64,000 nt of DNA from NCBI RefSeq assembly GCF_029167625.1, contig NZ_CP119145.1, forward strand, positions 5,332,001-5,396,000. The letters run 5' to 3'. How positions within the stretch are numbered: the first letter of the stretch is position 1; every line of letters begins with the position of its first letter. Under the pieces are notes generated by a model. The model did no database searches. It saw only the letters and a list, made by a program, of their open reading frames with translations, and had not been told where the DNA came from. A program made the translations under genes and the position numbers. Source of the stretch: Streptomyces sp. AM 4-1-1. Lineage in GTDB: Bacteria > Actinomycetota > Actinomycetes > Streptomycetales > Streptomycetaceae. Of the stretch, positions 45,380 to 54,648 are shown piece by piece.

Positions 45380-46617
45380 CGGGGGTCCTCGCTGCTCTCG
45401 CGCTCGGGCTGGTCGGCGGGGGCGGACGGTGCCGCCGTGGGGGAGGGCGTCGCGGGCGCGGGGGTCCCTGCGGGCACCGGGCCGGGAGCGGCCGGAGCGG
45501 GCTGGGCGGGGCTTCGCGGGGGCAGCACCGGGACGGGAGCGGCCGGGGCCGCGTTGGGCGCGTCGGCCGGGGCCGCGTACGGGTTCTGTCCGGGCGGCGG
45601 CGGTGCGTACCAGCCCTGCTGCGGTACGTCGGGCACGACGATCTGCTGCGGCGGTGCGTACCCCTGCTGGACCGCCGGCTGGAAGCCCGCCTTCTGGTCC
45701 GCCGTCGAGCGGTAGTCCACCGCGCCCTGCGTCATCCGCATGTACGCCTCTTCCAGCGAAGCCTGGTGCGGCGACAGCTCCCACAGCCGGACGTCCGCCT
45801 CATGGGCCAGGTCGGAGATCCGCGGCAGCGCGAGGCCGGTGACGCGCAGCGCCCCGTCCGGCTCCGGGAGGACCTGACCGCCCGCCTCGGCGAGTACGGC
45901 GGACAGCTTCTCCCGGTGTTCGGGCGGGTTCTGCGCCGGCCGGACCCTGGCGAAGTCGGCCGAATTGGCCGAAATGAAATCCTTGACACTCATGTCGGCG
46001 AGCAACTGGCCCCGGCCGATCACGATCAGCTGGTCGGCGGTGAGCGCCATCTCGCTCATCAGGTGCGAGGAGACGAAGACCGTACGCCCCTCCGAGGCCA
46101 GCGCCCGCATCAGATTGCGGACCCAGTGGATGCCCTCCGGGTCGAGGCCGTTGACCGGTTCGTCGAACAGCAGCACCTGCGGGTCCCCGAGCAGGGCCGC
46201 CGCGATGCCGAGCCGCTGGCCCATGCCCAGCGAGAACGACTGCGACCGCTTCCGCGCCACGTCCTGGAGACCGACCACACCGAGTACCTCGTCGACCCGC
46301 CGGGCGGGGATGCCGGCCAGCTGGGCGAGGGAGAGCAGATGGTTGCGGGCGCTGCGACCGCCGTGCACCGCCTTCGCGTCGAGGAGCGCGCCCACCTGGC
46401 GGGGGGCGTTCGGCAGGCTCCGGTAGGGGTGCCCGCCGATCGTCACATGCCCGGAGGTCGGCCGGTCCAGGCCGAGCATCATGCGCATGGTGGTGGACTT
46501 GCCGGACCCGTTGGGACCGAGGAACCCGGTGACGGCCCCCGGCCGCACCTGGAAGGAAAGGTTGTGCACGGCCGTCTTAGCGCCGTAACGCTTGGTCAGG
46601 CCGACTGCCTCGATCAT
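45376..46617 (-). CDS. ABC transporter ATP-binding protein with Pro-rich tail
   Basis: 413 aa. Walker A GPNGSGKST, Q-loop region, signature SLGMGQRL, Walker B VLLFDEPVNGLDPEG and H-loop VSSHLMSEM. The last about 95 residues are Pro/Ala/Gln-rich (from about 318, with repeats of QQGYAPP and QQGWYAPPPP type) and are not part of the fold. I prefer ATG 46617 (MIEAVGLTKRYG) to ATG 46638, because the family starts there. It pairs with the overlapping permease gene and is paralogous to the second module at 46.9-48.7 kb. Confidence 0.92.
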   Translation of the reverse strand: MIEAVGLTKRYGAKTAVHNLSFQVRPGAVTGFLGPNGSGKSTTMRMMLGLDRPTSGHVTIGGHPYRSLPNAPRQVGALLDAKAVHGGRSARNHLLSLAQLAGIPARRVDEVLGVVGLQDVARKRSQSFSLGMGQRLGIAAALLGDPQVLLFDEPVNGLDPEGIHWVRNLMRALASEGRTVFVSSHLMSEMALTADQLIVIGRGQLLADMSVKDFISANSADFARVRPAQNPPEHREKLSAVLAEAGGQVLPEPDGALRVTGLALPRISDLAHEADVRLWELSPHQASLEEAYMRMTQGAVDYRSTADQKAGFQPAVQQGYAPPQQIVVPDVPQQGWYAPPPPGQNPYAAPADAPNAAPAAPVPVLPPRSPAQPAPAAPGPVPAGTPAPATPSPTAAPSAPADQPERESSEDPR

Positions 46618-46885
46618 GCTCAAGCCCCATCGACTCATCTGTCATCGGGGCCCAGGCCGTCCGGCCGCACACCCCCGTAAGAGTTAGGAGGATAACCAGG
46701 CGCTGACGGTTCCGGCCAAAGTCCCGGTGAGGCACACCTTCCCTCGGTACAGCTGTGACGGGCTGTGACGGCCCCAGGTGTGATCCGCCCGACCGGGCCG
46801 GCCCGGAGGGGAAACCCGGAGCCCGGACCGGCCCGGTGGGAAAACCCGGAGCCGGACCCGGACCCGGCCCGGTGAGGGACGGCCC

Positions 46886-47674
46886 TCAGGCGTCCCGCTT
46901 CCTCAGTACGAGATAACCGCCGATCAGCGCCGCGGCCGTCCACAGCACCATGATGCCCAGCCCGCCCCATGGCCCGTACGGGGCCTTCGCGGTGTTCAAG
47001 GCGTCCGGGACCACCTGCATGATCTTGGAGCCGGCCTGGTCGGGGAAGTACCGCGCCACCTTCTTGGCACCCGGGACCGCCGACAGGATCTGCGAGATGA
47101 GGAAGAAGAACGGCATCAGGATGCCGAGCGACAGCATCGAACTGCGCAGCATCGTCGCCACACCCATGGAGAAGATCGCGATCAGCCCCATGTAGACGCC
47201 GCCGCCGATGACCGCGCGCAGCACGTTGTCCGCGCCGATGGTCGTCCGGTGCTCACCGAGGAGCGCCTGGCCGAGGAAGAACGACACGAAGCTGGTCGCG
47301 AGACCGACCAGCAGGGCCAGACCGCCCGCCACCAGGATCTTGCAGAAGAGGAACGAACCGCGCTTCGGCACCGCCGCCAGCGAGGTCCGGATCATGCCCG
47401 AGCTGTACTCGGTGCCGACCACCAGCACGCCGAAGACGACCATGGCGAGCTGGCCGAGCGTCATCCCGGAGAAGCTGACGAAGGTCGGGTCGAAGGTGGC
47501 CCGCTCCTCGCTGGAGAGGCTGTCGAACTGGCTCTTCATCAGTGCGCTGAGCGCCGCGCTCAGTGCCACGGTGACGAAGAACGCCGCGACGAGCGTCCAC
47601 TTGGTGGAGGAGACCGTGCGGATCTTGGTCCACTCGGAACGCAGGACTGCGGGTGCCGATGCCATCGTCGTCAC
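46886..47674 (-). CDS. ABC-2 type transporter permease
   Basis: 262 aa with six membrane helices. It begins MASAPAVLRSEWTKIRTVSSTKWTLVAAFF and carries VVGTEYSSGMIRTSLAAVP, the counterpart of the same loop in the other permease. GTG 47674 overlaps the ATPase stop (GTGA at 47671-47674) and has AGGGGGG upstream; ATG 47665 is an alternative. It ends in RKRDA. It lacks the Pro-rich N-terminus of its paralogue. Confidence 0.92.
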   Translation of the reverse strand: MTTMASAPAVLRSEWTKIRTVSSTKWTLVAAFFVTVALSAALSALMKSQFDSLSSEERATFDPTFVSFSGMTLGQLAMVVFGVLVVGTEYSSGMIRTSLAAVPKRGSFLFCKILVAGGLALLVGLATSFVSFFLGQALLGEHRTTIGADNVLRAVIGGGVYMGLIAIFSMGVATMLRSSMLSLGILMPFFFLISQILSAVPGAKKVARYFPDQAGSKIMQVVPDALNTAKAPYGPWGGLGIMVLWTAAALIGGYLVLRKRDA

Positions 47675-48690
47675 ACCCCCCTGTCCTGGTTGTCCGGACC
47701 GCCGTCGGACGGCTGGCCCGGCGGCTGCTCCCGTTTCCACGCGTCGCCCCACTGGGCTCCCACCGGCGCCGGCTCCTCGCCCCGTTCGGAGTGCGCGTGG
47801 TACTCCACGGACCCTGCCGTCATCTGCATGAACGCCTCCTCCAACGAGGCCCGCTGGGAACTCAGCTCATGCAGCACGATCTGGTGCCGGGCGGCCAGTT
47901 CGCCCAGGCTCTCGGTCGTCGCGTCGTCGATCTCCAGTACGCCGTCGCCCGCCTCGATCACGACGACCCCCTCCTCACGCAGCACATCACGCAGTCGCTC
48001 CTGCTCCGGGGAGCGCAGCCGGACGTAGCTGCGGGAGTTCTGATGGATGAAGTCGGCCATCGAGGTGTCGGCGAGCAGTCTGCCCTGGCCGATCACGATC
48101 AAATGGTCGGCGGTGAGCGCCATTTCGCTCATCAGATGCGAGGAGACGAAGATCGTCCGGCCCTCCGTGGCCAGCGCCTTCATCAGATTGCGAATCCAGT
48201 GAATTCCCTCGGGGTCCAGACCGTTGACGGGTTCGTCGAACATCAGGATCTCGGGATCACCCAGCAGCGCCGACGCGATTCCGAGCCGCTGGCCCATGCC
48301 GAGCGAGAAGCCCTTGGATTTCTTCTTCGCCACCGCGGTCAGCCCGACCATGTCGAGCACTTCACCGACCCGGCTCTCCGGGATGCGATTGCTCTGGGCC
48401 AGGCAGAGCAGATTGTTGTACGCGCTGCGACCGCCGTGCATCGATGTGGCGTCGAGCAGCGCCCCGATGTGCTTCAGGGGCTCCCGCAGCTCGCGGTAGC
48501 GCCTGCCGTCGATGCGCACCGAACCGCTGGTCGGGTTGTCGAGATCGAGCATCATCCGCATGGTGGTGGACTTGCCCGCGCCGTTCGGACCCAGGAATCC
48601 GGTCACCATTCCCGGTCTGACCCGGCAGGACAACTGGTCGACGGCAACCTTGTTGCCGAAGCGTTTACTGAGGCCGTCAAGCTCGATCAT
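47671..48690 (-). CDS. ABC transporter ATP-binding protein
   Basis: 339 aa. Walker A GPNGAGKST, signature SLGMGQRLGIA, Walker B ILMFDEPVNGLDPEG and H-loop VSSHLMSEM. It has a charged C-terminal tail of about 35 residues (ERGEEPAPVGAQWGDAWKREQPPG), much shorter than in the neighbouring paralogue. A TAGCGT box lies 6 nt before ATG 48690 without a ribosome-binding site, so the message is probably leaderless. It is followed by its permease and then, after 269 bp, by the second module. Confidence 0.93.
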   Translation of the reverse strand: MIELDGLSKRFGNKVAVDQLSCRVRPGMVTGFLGPNGAGKSTTMRMMLDLDNPTSGSVRIDGRRYRELREPLKHIGALLDATSMHGGRSAYNNLLCLAQSNRIPESRVGEVLDMVGLTAVAKKKSKGFSLGMGQRLGIASALLGDPEILMFDEPVNGLDPEGIHWIRNLMKALATEGRTIFVSSHLMSEMALTADHLIVIGQGRLLADTSMADFIHQNSRSYVRLRSPEQERLRDVLREEGVVVIEAGDGVLEIDDATTESLGELAARHQIVLHELSSQRASLEEAFMQMTAGSVEYHAHSERGEEPAPVGAQWGDAWKREQPPGQPSDGGPDNQDRGV

Positions 48691-48696
48691 GCGTTC

Positions 48697-48702
48697 ACGC
48701 TA
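48697..48702 (-). promoter_or_regulatory. -10 box of a probably leaderless transcript (ABC module)
   Basis: TAGCGT on the minus strand ends 6 nt before the ATG of the ABC ATPase at 48690. Confidence 0.45.
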
Positions 48703-48772
48703 GATCGGCCGCGCGCCCGGCGCCACCACAAAGGCGGAACCGGGCGCGCGGACCTCGCGACGCGACCCTGGA

Positions 48773-49711
48773 TCAGCGGGTCTGCTGGGCCGGGACGCCG
48801 CGGGAGATCGGCTCCTCGTCGGCCGGCGAGCCGGCGGCGGCCACCGCGGCGCCGGTCAGCGTCGCCAGCATCTCGCGCACGTTGGTGAGCTGCGCGTTGA
48901 TCGAGTCGCGGCGGTTGGTGAGCGCCGCCAGCTCGCGCTCCGACTCGCTGCGGATGCGGTCGGCCTTCGCGTTGGCGTCGGCGACGATGTCCTCCGCCTG
49001 GCGCTGCGCGGTCTCCACCGTCTGCCGTGCCCGGCGCTCGGCGTCCGTGCGAAGCTTCTCCGCCTCCAGGCGAAGCTGCTCGGCGCGGTGCTCGATCTCC
49101 GCGAGACGCTTCTCGGCCTTCGCCTGACGGGACGCGAGGTCGCGCTCCGACTGATCGCGGCGCTTGGCGAGGTTGGTCTCGAAGTCGGCGGCGGCCTGCG
49201 CGGCCTTGGCGCGGGTCTCCTCGAAGAGGGCGTCCGCCTCCTCGCGCTTCTGCTGAGCGTCCTTCTGCGCCTCGGTGCGCAGGGAGGTCGCTTCGCCCTT
49301 GGCCTTGTCGACGATGCGCACACCGTCTTCCTCGGCCTTCGCCTTCCGCTCGGCGGCGAACGACTCGGCGTCGTTGCGCACCTGCTGGGCGGCGGACTCG
49401 GCGAGCTCGCGGTGCTGCTCGGCCGCGCGGCGGGCCTCCTCACGCAGGTCCTTCGCCTCCTCCTCGGCGAGGCGGAGGATCTTCTCCACGCGGGCGCCGA
49501 GACCGGCGTACGACGGCTCGGCGTCGCTGACCTGGGCCTGGGCATTCTGCGTTTCGAGGTGGAGTTCCTCGATGCGCTTCTCAAGAGCGGTGATTCGGGC
49601 CAGAGCGCTGTCACGGTCGGCGACGAGCTTGGTAATGCGGTCGTCTACCTGACCGCGATCGTAACCACGCCGCACGAGCTCGAAGCCGAAGGGGGAGGAA
49701 GGGTCACTCAT
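48773..49711 (-). CDS. filP: Filament-forming coiled-coil protein FilP
   Basis: 312 aa. It forms cytoplasmic filaments that stiffen the hypha and works with DivIVA and Scy at the growing tip. The N-terminal motif FGFELVRRGYDRGQVDDRI resembles the DivIVA membrane-binding start. Residues 30-290 are an almost continuous coiled coil with Ala/Glu/Arg/Lys-rich hendecad and heptad patterns, the 51-residue repeat type described for FilP and Scy. It is often annotated as cellulose-binding. GACAGGAA precedes ATG 49711. It lies downstream of scy on the same strand with a 345-bp gap, so it probably has its own promoter. Confidence 0.93.
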   Translation of the reverse strand: MSDPSSPFGFELVRRGYDRGQVDDRITKLVADRDSALARITALEKRIEELHLETQNAQAQVSDAEPSYAGLGARVEKILRLAEEEAKDLREEARRAAEQHRELAESAAQQVRNDAESFAAERKAKAEEDGVRIVDKAKGEATSLRTEAQKDAQQKREEADALFEETRAKAAQAAADFETNLAKRRDQSERDLASRQAKAEKRLAEIEHRAEQLRLEAEKLRTDAERRARQTVETAQRQAEDIVADANAKADRIRSESERELAALTNRRDSINAQLTNVREMLATLTGAAVAAAGSPADEEPISRGVPAQQTR

Positions 49712-49751
49712 GGGGTTCCTGTCGAATGAGACCGGTGAGGTGATAGAGGGA

Positions 49752-49757
49752 ATCCTA
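49752..49757 (-). promoter_or_regulatory. Likely -10 box of filP
   Basis: TAGGAT on the minus strand, about 41 nt before the ATG, gives a leader of about 34 nt containing the GACAGGAA site. Confidence 0.45.
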
Positions 49758-49926
49758 GGGGCCTGAACGGCGTGTCATCGAGCGGATGCCCGTTTGATCT
49801 GGAGAATGTCACCTCTTTTGAGTGGCTGCCCTCCGGAATCCTTGCCGCCCGGGGGACCGAACGTGCCTGTCGGAGTGCGGGAGATGGATGTCCGGCCAGG
49901 GTCTTTCGTTCGGTCAGGACGGGCTC

Positions 49927-50024
49927 GCGGGCTCCGGTGCCGCATCTCGCGGTCCTGTCGTCGGTCGGCACGGCTCCGCCACGTCTCCCTCTTCCGTCTT
50001 GCGACGCACGGCACCGGAGCCCGC
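49927..50024. repeat. Long-range inverted repeat downstream of scy
   Basis: A 16-bp arm GCGGGCTCCGGTGCCG (49927-49942) and its exact complement (50009-50024) are separated by 66 bp. It could fold as a large stem-loop in the scy 3' end. Confidence 0.8.
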
Positions 50025-50056
50025 TCCCTGATCCGGCCTGATCCAAACGAAAGGCA

Positions 50057-53000
50057 CTAGCTTTCTGACGACTTGCCACCCGCACGAGTGCCTGTCGAGA
50101 CACCTGCCTTGACGCCTCCTCGGGTGCCGCCGTTGGCCGGCTTTCCGTCCGCCGCCGGTGCCTCGAACGACTCCAGCGCCTCCAGTACATCCTGGACCCG
50201 CGAGATCTCCGTATTGATGTCCTTGCGCCTGCGCACCAGCAGATCCAGCTCGCGGCGACCGTCCTCGATCGTCTGCTTCGCCTCCTGCTCGGCGTCGGCC
50301 CGTAGCTTCTCGGCCTCACGCACCAGCGACGCCTTCTTCTGCTCGGCCTCCTTGAGCAGGGACTCGGCGCGCTTCACCGCGGAGATCCGGACCTTGCTGG
50401 CCTCCGAATTCGCGGTGGCCAGGAGCTCCTTGGCCTTCGCCGCGGCCTCGTCGCGCTGCTCGGTCGCCGCCTTCATCAGATTGTCGACACGCTCGCCCGC
50501 CGTCTTCATCTGCTCGGACGTCTCCCGGCGGGCCCGCTCGTGCAGCTCCTCGATCTCGGTCTCCAGCCGCGCCCGCAGCTCCTCGGCCCGCTCCCGTATG
50601 GCGGTCGCGTCCCGGCGGGCCCCGACCAGCAGCTCGTCGGCGTCCGTACGGGCCCGCTCCACCAGCGAATTGCCCTGGACGGTCGCCTCCGAGGTGATCC
50701 GCACGGCCTCCTTGCGGGCCGCGCCGACCATCGTGTCGGCCTGGCTCTCCGCTTCGGTCGCCGTGCGCAGCGCCTCCTGCTGGGCCTTGTTCATGAGCTG
50801 GTCGGCCTGCTCGGCGGCGTCCGCACGCCGCTTCGCCGCCGCCTCACGCGCCTCGTCGAGCAGCCGGTCGGTCTCCGCGCGGGCCTCCGCCCGCATGTGC
50901 TCGGCGGCGGTCTCCGCCTCGGCGCGCACCCGCTCCGACTCCGCGCGGGTACGGGTCGCGTGCTCCTGCGCCGAGCCGACGGTGTCCGCCGCCTCCGCGC
51001 GCAGCCGCTCGGCCTCGTCCGTCGCCTCGCCGACGAGCCGCTCGGCCCGCTCGACCGCCTCGGCACGGACCCGCTCGGCCTCGGCCGCGGCCTCGCCCAG
51101 GAGCTGCTGGGTCCGCTCCGCCGTCTCCGTACCGGCGCGCTCGGCCTCGGCCGTGGCCTCGCCGACGAGCCGGTCCGCCTGCGCCGCCGCCTCGGAACGG
51201 ATGCGGTTGGCGTCGTCGCGCGCCTCGGCGCGGGTGCGGGAGGCGTCGTGCTCGGCCGACGACAGCGCGTCGGATGCCTCGGTACGGACCCGCTGGCTGT
51301 ACTCCGAGGTGTCCGCGCGCAGCCGCTCCGACTCGGCGATGGCCTCGGACACCGTCCGCTCGGCGAGCGCCTTCGCGGCCTCGGTCTCCTCGTTCGCGAC
51401 CTGCCGCACCCGGTTGGCGTCCTCGGTGGCCCGCTCCCGCTCGGCGTAGGCGTCGGCCCTGACCCGGTCCGCCTCCTCCTGTGCCTCGGTCCTGGTGCGC
51501 TCCGCGACGTGCTCGGCGGCGGACCGCAGCCCGGCGATCTCCTCCTCCGCCTGCTCCTGGAGGCCGGCGACCGAGTCCCGTACCTGCTGGGCGGTCTGTT
51601 CGGCGGCGGCCACCAGCTCGGTGGCCCGGCCGTCCGCCTCCTCGACCAGGCGTCGCGCCTCGGCCTGGGCCTCCTCGACCCGCTTGCGGGCGGCGGCGAG
51701 CAGTTCCTCGCTCTGCTCACGGGCCCGCTCGCGCTCCTGGGTCGCCTCGGCGCGCGCCGACTCCAGGGTCTCCTCGGCCGTGCGCCGGCGCCGGTTCGCC
51801 TCGTCCTGGGCGGCGGACAGCGCCTCCGCGGCCTCGGCGGACACCCGTTCGGCTGCCGCGGCCGCCTCCGCGCGGACGCGGTCCGCGCCCTCCTTGGCCT
51901 CGGTCCTCAGCCGCTCCGCCTCGGTGGCGGCCTCGGCGCGCAGCCGGACGGCGACGCTCTCGCCCTCCGCGCGGGACTGCGCGGCGTCGGCGGCGGCCTC
52001 GGTGCGCAGCCGCTCGGCCTCGGTCTCCGCCTGCTCCTGGAGCACCCGCAGCCGCTCCGCGGCCTCCGCGCGCAGCCGCTCCGACTCCTCGCTCGTCTCC
52101 CGGCGGACCCGCTCGGCCTCGGCGCGGGCGTCGGTGAGCGTCTGTTCGGCGGCGGCGACCTTCGCCTCGGCCTCGCCGCGCAGCCGGGCCAGCTCCTCGG
52201 CGGCCTCCGTCTGCCGGGCGGCGACCGCCTGCCTGGTCTCCTCGCGCAGTTCGGTGGCGGTCCGCTCGGCGTCCGCGACGGTGCTCGCCGCCAGCTCCTC
52301 GGCGTCCGCCCGCATCTTCTCGGCCTCGGCGCGGGTCCGCTCCAGGGTCTCCTCGGCCTGCTTGCGCAGCGCCGCGGCGCGCTCGGCGGCCTCGGCACGG
52401 ACCCGTTCGCTCTCCGCGGCCGCGGCGGTACGCAGCTCCTCGGCGTCGGCCTTCGACTTCGTCAGCAGCTCCTCGGCGGTCCGCGCACCCTCCTCCAGCT
52501 GCTGGACGGCCTCCCGACGGGCCTCGCCACGGATGCGCTCGCCCTCGGCGACCGCCTCGGACCGCAGCTGCTCGGCCTCGCCGCGCAGCCTGCGCGCCTC
52601 CTCCTGGAGCTCGACGGTCCTGGCGCGGTACTCCTTGGTGTCGTCCTTGGCCGCGCCCTTGAGCTCGTCGGCCTGTTCGGCGGCCTCGCCGCGCAGCCGG
52701 TCCGCCTCGGCCTCCGCCTCGCGGCGGATGCGGTCGGCCTCCTCGCTCGCCGCCCTGGTCGTCGACTTCGCGTCGTCGGACGCCTTGGTCAGCACCTCCT
52801 CGGCGGCGCGGGCCGCCTTGGCGAGCTGGGCCGCGCTGTCCTCGGCGGCGACCGTGCGGGCCTTCTCCGACGCCTCGGAGACCATCCGCTCCGCCTCCGC
52901 GCGGGCATCGGCGAGGGCCTGCTCGGCCTCCTCCTTCAGCGCCTCGGCGGTCTTCGTGGCCTCGCCGACCAGCCGGGCGATCTCCGACCTGGCCGTACGG

Positions 53001-53932
53001 GTGCGCTGCTCGTTCTGCGATTCGGCGCCGGCCAGCTGCTTGGCCGCGGCCTCCTTCGCCTCGGACAGGACCTTCCCGGCCTCCAGCCGGGCCTCGCGCA
53101 GCCGGGTCTCGGCCTCCTGCGCGCGCTGCTCGGCGGCCCGGCCCAGCTCCGTCGCCTGCTGCCTGACCTGCTCGGTCTCGGCGGTCGTCGTGGTCCGCAG
53201 CTGCTCGGCGTGGCTGGTGGCCTCCTGCGCCCGGGTGGACGCGGCGGCCAGCATTCGCTCGGCGTCCCGGCGGGCCCGCAGCAGCAGCGCCTCGGCCTCG
53301 GCTCGTGCGGCCTCCGACTCGGCGACCATCCGCTGCCGGGTCTCGTCGGCGAGCCTGGCGGCCTCGGCACGGGCCGCCGCCACGGACTGCTCGGCCTCGG
53401 CGCGGGACTCGTCGAGGAGCCGGCGGGCCTGGGACTCGGACCTGGCGCGCAGTTGTTCGGCCCAGGCGACGTTCTCGTTGACGTGCGACTCGACGGTCTG
53501 GCGGCGTTCGGCCAGTTCCTGGTCGAGCCGTTGCCGCCGCTGCACGGCCTCGTTGTGCAACTCCGCCTGGAGACGCGCCTGGTGCTCGGCGTGCTCCTGG
53601 AGGATGCGCTGCGTCTGGGCCCGTGCCTCACGCAGCTCGCGCTCGGCGTCGCTGCGCAACTGCTCAGCCTGGATCTGGGCGTTGCGGAGCAGCTGCTCGG
53701 CCTGGTAGCCCATGTCCGCGCTGTCGTACGCCGGACGGCTCGCCAGATTGCGGCGCGCCTCGTGCAGCTTGGCACGCAAGACCTCGACCTGGTAACCGAG
53801 GTCCTCGGCGTGCTGAACGGCCTTCTCCCGGTCGGTCTTCAGCCGGTCCATCTCGGCTTCGAACCGCGAGAGATGGTCGTCTTCAGCTCGGTGGCTCTCC
53901 TGGCGTTCGTAGCCCCGCACTGCGCGGTCCAT
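50057..53932 (-). CDS. scy: Polarised growth protein Scy
   Basis: 1291 aa, one of the longest coiled-coil proteins in Streptomyces. It is a tip-organising scaffold that assembles with DivIVA and FilP and controls where hyphae branch. The N-terminus (MDRAVRGYERQESHRAEDDHLSRF) is short and DivIVA-like. From about 25 to 1250 nearly every residue fits coiled coil, dominated by Ala, Glu, Arg and Gln in hendecad patterns such as EAERLRAEA. The C-terminus is a short Gly/Lys-rich tail. AGGGGACGG precedes ATG 53932. The extreme composition gives full-length open frames on the other strand, which are shadows. Confidence 0.95.
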   Translation of the reverse strand: MDRAVRGYERQESHRAEDDHLSRFEAEMDRLKTDREKAVQHAEDLGYQVEVLRAKLHEARRNLASRPAYDSADMGYQAEQLLRNAQIQAEQLRSDAERELREARAQTQRILQEHAEHQARLQAELHNEAVQRRQRLDQELAERRQTVESHVNENVAWAEQLRARSESQARRLLDESRAEAEQSVAAARAEAARLADETRQRMVAESEAARAEAEALLLRARRDAERMLAAASTRAQEATSHAEQLRTTTTAETEQVRQQATELGRAAEQRAQEAETRLREARLEAGKVLSEAKEAAAKQLAGAESQNEQRTRTARSEIARLVGEATKTAEALKEEAEQALADARAEAERMVSEASEKARTVAAEDSAAQLAKAARAAEEVLTKASDDAKSTTRAASEEADRIRREAEAEADRLRGEAAEQADELKGAAKDDTKEYRARTVELQEEARRLRGEAEQLRSEAVAEGERIRGEARREAVQQLEEGARTAEELLTKSKADAEELRTAAAAESERVRAEAAERAAALRKQAEETLERTRAEAEKMRADAEELAASTVADAERTATELREETRQAVAARQTEAAEELARLRGEAEAKVAAAEQTLTDARAEAERVRRETSEESERLRAEAAERLRVLQEQAETEAERLRTEAAADAAQSRAEGESVAVRLRAEAATEAERLRTEAKEGADRVRAEAAAAAERVSAEAAEALSAAQDEANRRRRTAEETLESARAEATQERERAREQSEELLAAARKRVEEAQAEARRLVEEADGRATELVAAAEQTAQQVRDSVAGLQEQAEEEIAGLRSAAEHVAERTRTEAQEEADRVRADAYAERERATEDANRVRQVANEETEAAKALAERTVSEAIAESERLRADTSEYSQRVRTEASDALSSAEHDASRTRAEARDDANRIRSEAAAQADRLVGEATAEAERAGTETAERTQQLLGEAAAEAERVRAEAVERAERLVGEATDEAERLRAEAADTVGSAQEHATRTRAESERVRAEAETAAEHMRAEARAETDRLLDEAREAAAKRRADAAEQADQLMNKAQQEALRTATEAESQADTMVGAARKEAVRITSEATVQGNSLVERARTDADELLVGARRDATAIRERAEELRARLETEIEELHERARRETSEQMKTAGERVDNLMKAATEQRDEAAAKAKELLATANSEASKVRISAVKRAESLLKEAEQKKASLVREAEKLRADAEQEAKQTIEDGRRELDLLVRRRKDINTEISRVQDVLEALESFEAPAADGKPANGGTRGGVKAGVSTGTRAGGKSSES

Positions 53933-53961
53933 CCGTCCCCTGGTCGCAACTCTGCAAACAA

Positions 53962-53985
53962 GGACCGCTCGACGACGAGCGGTCC
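53962..53985 (-). terminator. Hairpin between the epimerase gene and scy
   Basis: GGACCGCTCG, loop of 4, CGAGCGGTCC: a perfect 10-bp stem. On the minus strand it follows the epimerase gene and is followed by TTGTTTGC. It also sits upstream of the scy start. Confidence 0.65.
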
Positions 53986-54086
53986 CCCGGGGATGAATGG
54001 TGACAGATCAAAGGCGGGAACGCGGCGCGGCCCCGACCCGGCCCCGGCCCGGAACAGCCCACTCTACCGGGCCGGGTATGCGCGGG

Positions 54087-54515
54087 TCAGTGCTCTCTCG
54101 CGGACGTGACCAGTTCGGTCAGCACGCCGTGGCAGTCCTTGGGGTGCAGGAAGGTGATCCGCGACCCCATGGAACCGGCCCTGGGCTCCTCGTACAGCAC
54201 CCTGACCCCCTTCGCGCCGATGTCCGCCGCGTCCGTGTCCACGTCGGCGGTGCCGAACGCGATGTGATGGACGCCCTCGCCGTTCTTGGCCAGCCACTTC
54301 CCGACGGCCGAGTCCTCCCGGATCGGCTCCAGGAGCTGGAGGTACGACGCCCCGCCGTCCGATGTCCCGTTGATCCTGAGCATCGCCTCCCTCACGCCCT
54401 GCTCCTCGTTGACCTCCGAGTGGTACACCTCGAACCCGTACGTCGAGCGGTAGAACTCGACGGTCCTGTCCAGGTCGAAGCAGGCGATCCCGATGTGGTC
54501 GATTCGCGTCAGCAT
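54087..54515 (-). CDS. mce: Methylmalonyl-CoA epimerase
   Basis: 142 aa, two VOC repeats. It interconverts (R)- and (S)-methylmalonyl-CoA between propionyl-CoA carboxylase and the B12-dependent mutase. Metal ligands: His in IDHIGIA, Gln in SYLQLLEPI, His in GEGVHHIAF and the C-terminal Glu in GVLTELV. Standard length. It is divergent from the thiolase gene 133 bp away and close to meaB, whose product protects the mutase. Confidence 0.93.
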   Translation of the reverse strand: MLTRIDHIGIACFDLDRTVEFYRSTYGFEVYHSEVNEEQGVREAMLRINGTSDGGASYLQLLEPIREDSAVGKWLAKNGEGVHHIAFGTADVDTDAADIGAKGVRVLYEEPRAGSMGSRITFLHPKDCHGVLTELVTSAREH

Positions 54516-54577
54516 GGAACCAGTGCAGCGCTCCCGGGACGGTTACGCAACGTGCGCGCGATCACACCCGCCGCCGG

Positions 54578-54625
54578 ATGACGGGCGCGGTACCGCTCAG
54601 TACATTCAAGTGAACCCTCGTTCAC
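54578..54625 (+). promoter_or_regulatory. Thiolase promoter with operator-like palindrome
   Basis: ATGACG (54578-54583), a 17-bp spacer and TACATT (54601-54606) form a promoter. A perfect palindrome GTGAAC-CCTC-GTTCAC (54610-54625) covers the expected start site, the typical place for a repressor of TetR or GntR type. Confidence 0.6.
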
Positions 54626-54648
54626 ATCTACTCCAAGGGGCGTGCCTC

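Larger units (their letters stand above)
49712..50056. other. Intergenic region between scy and filP, 345 bp
   Basis: Both genes run leftward. The region holds a 16-bp inverted repeat with arms far apart (49927-49942 and 50009-50024) and the likely filP -10 box. Open frames on both strands lack start signals. I see no gene. Confidence 0.6.

Noticed and set aside
49708..50319. Open frames in the filP-scy gap
   Set aside because: They lack start signals and overlap an inverted repeat and the end of scy; nothing looks coding.
50540..54109. A 1189-codon plus-strand frame and a 737-codon frame antisense to scy
   Set aside because: Both mirror the Ala/Glu/Arg-rich codons of the coiled-coil gene; they give Leu/Gly- or Ser/Ala-rich periodic sequence without start signals.
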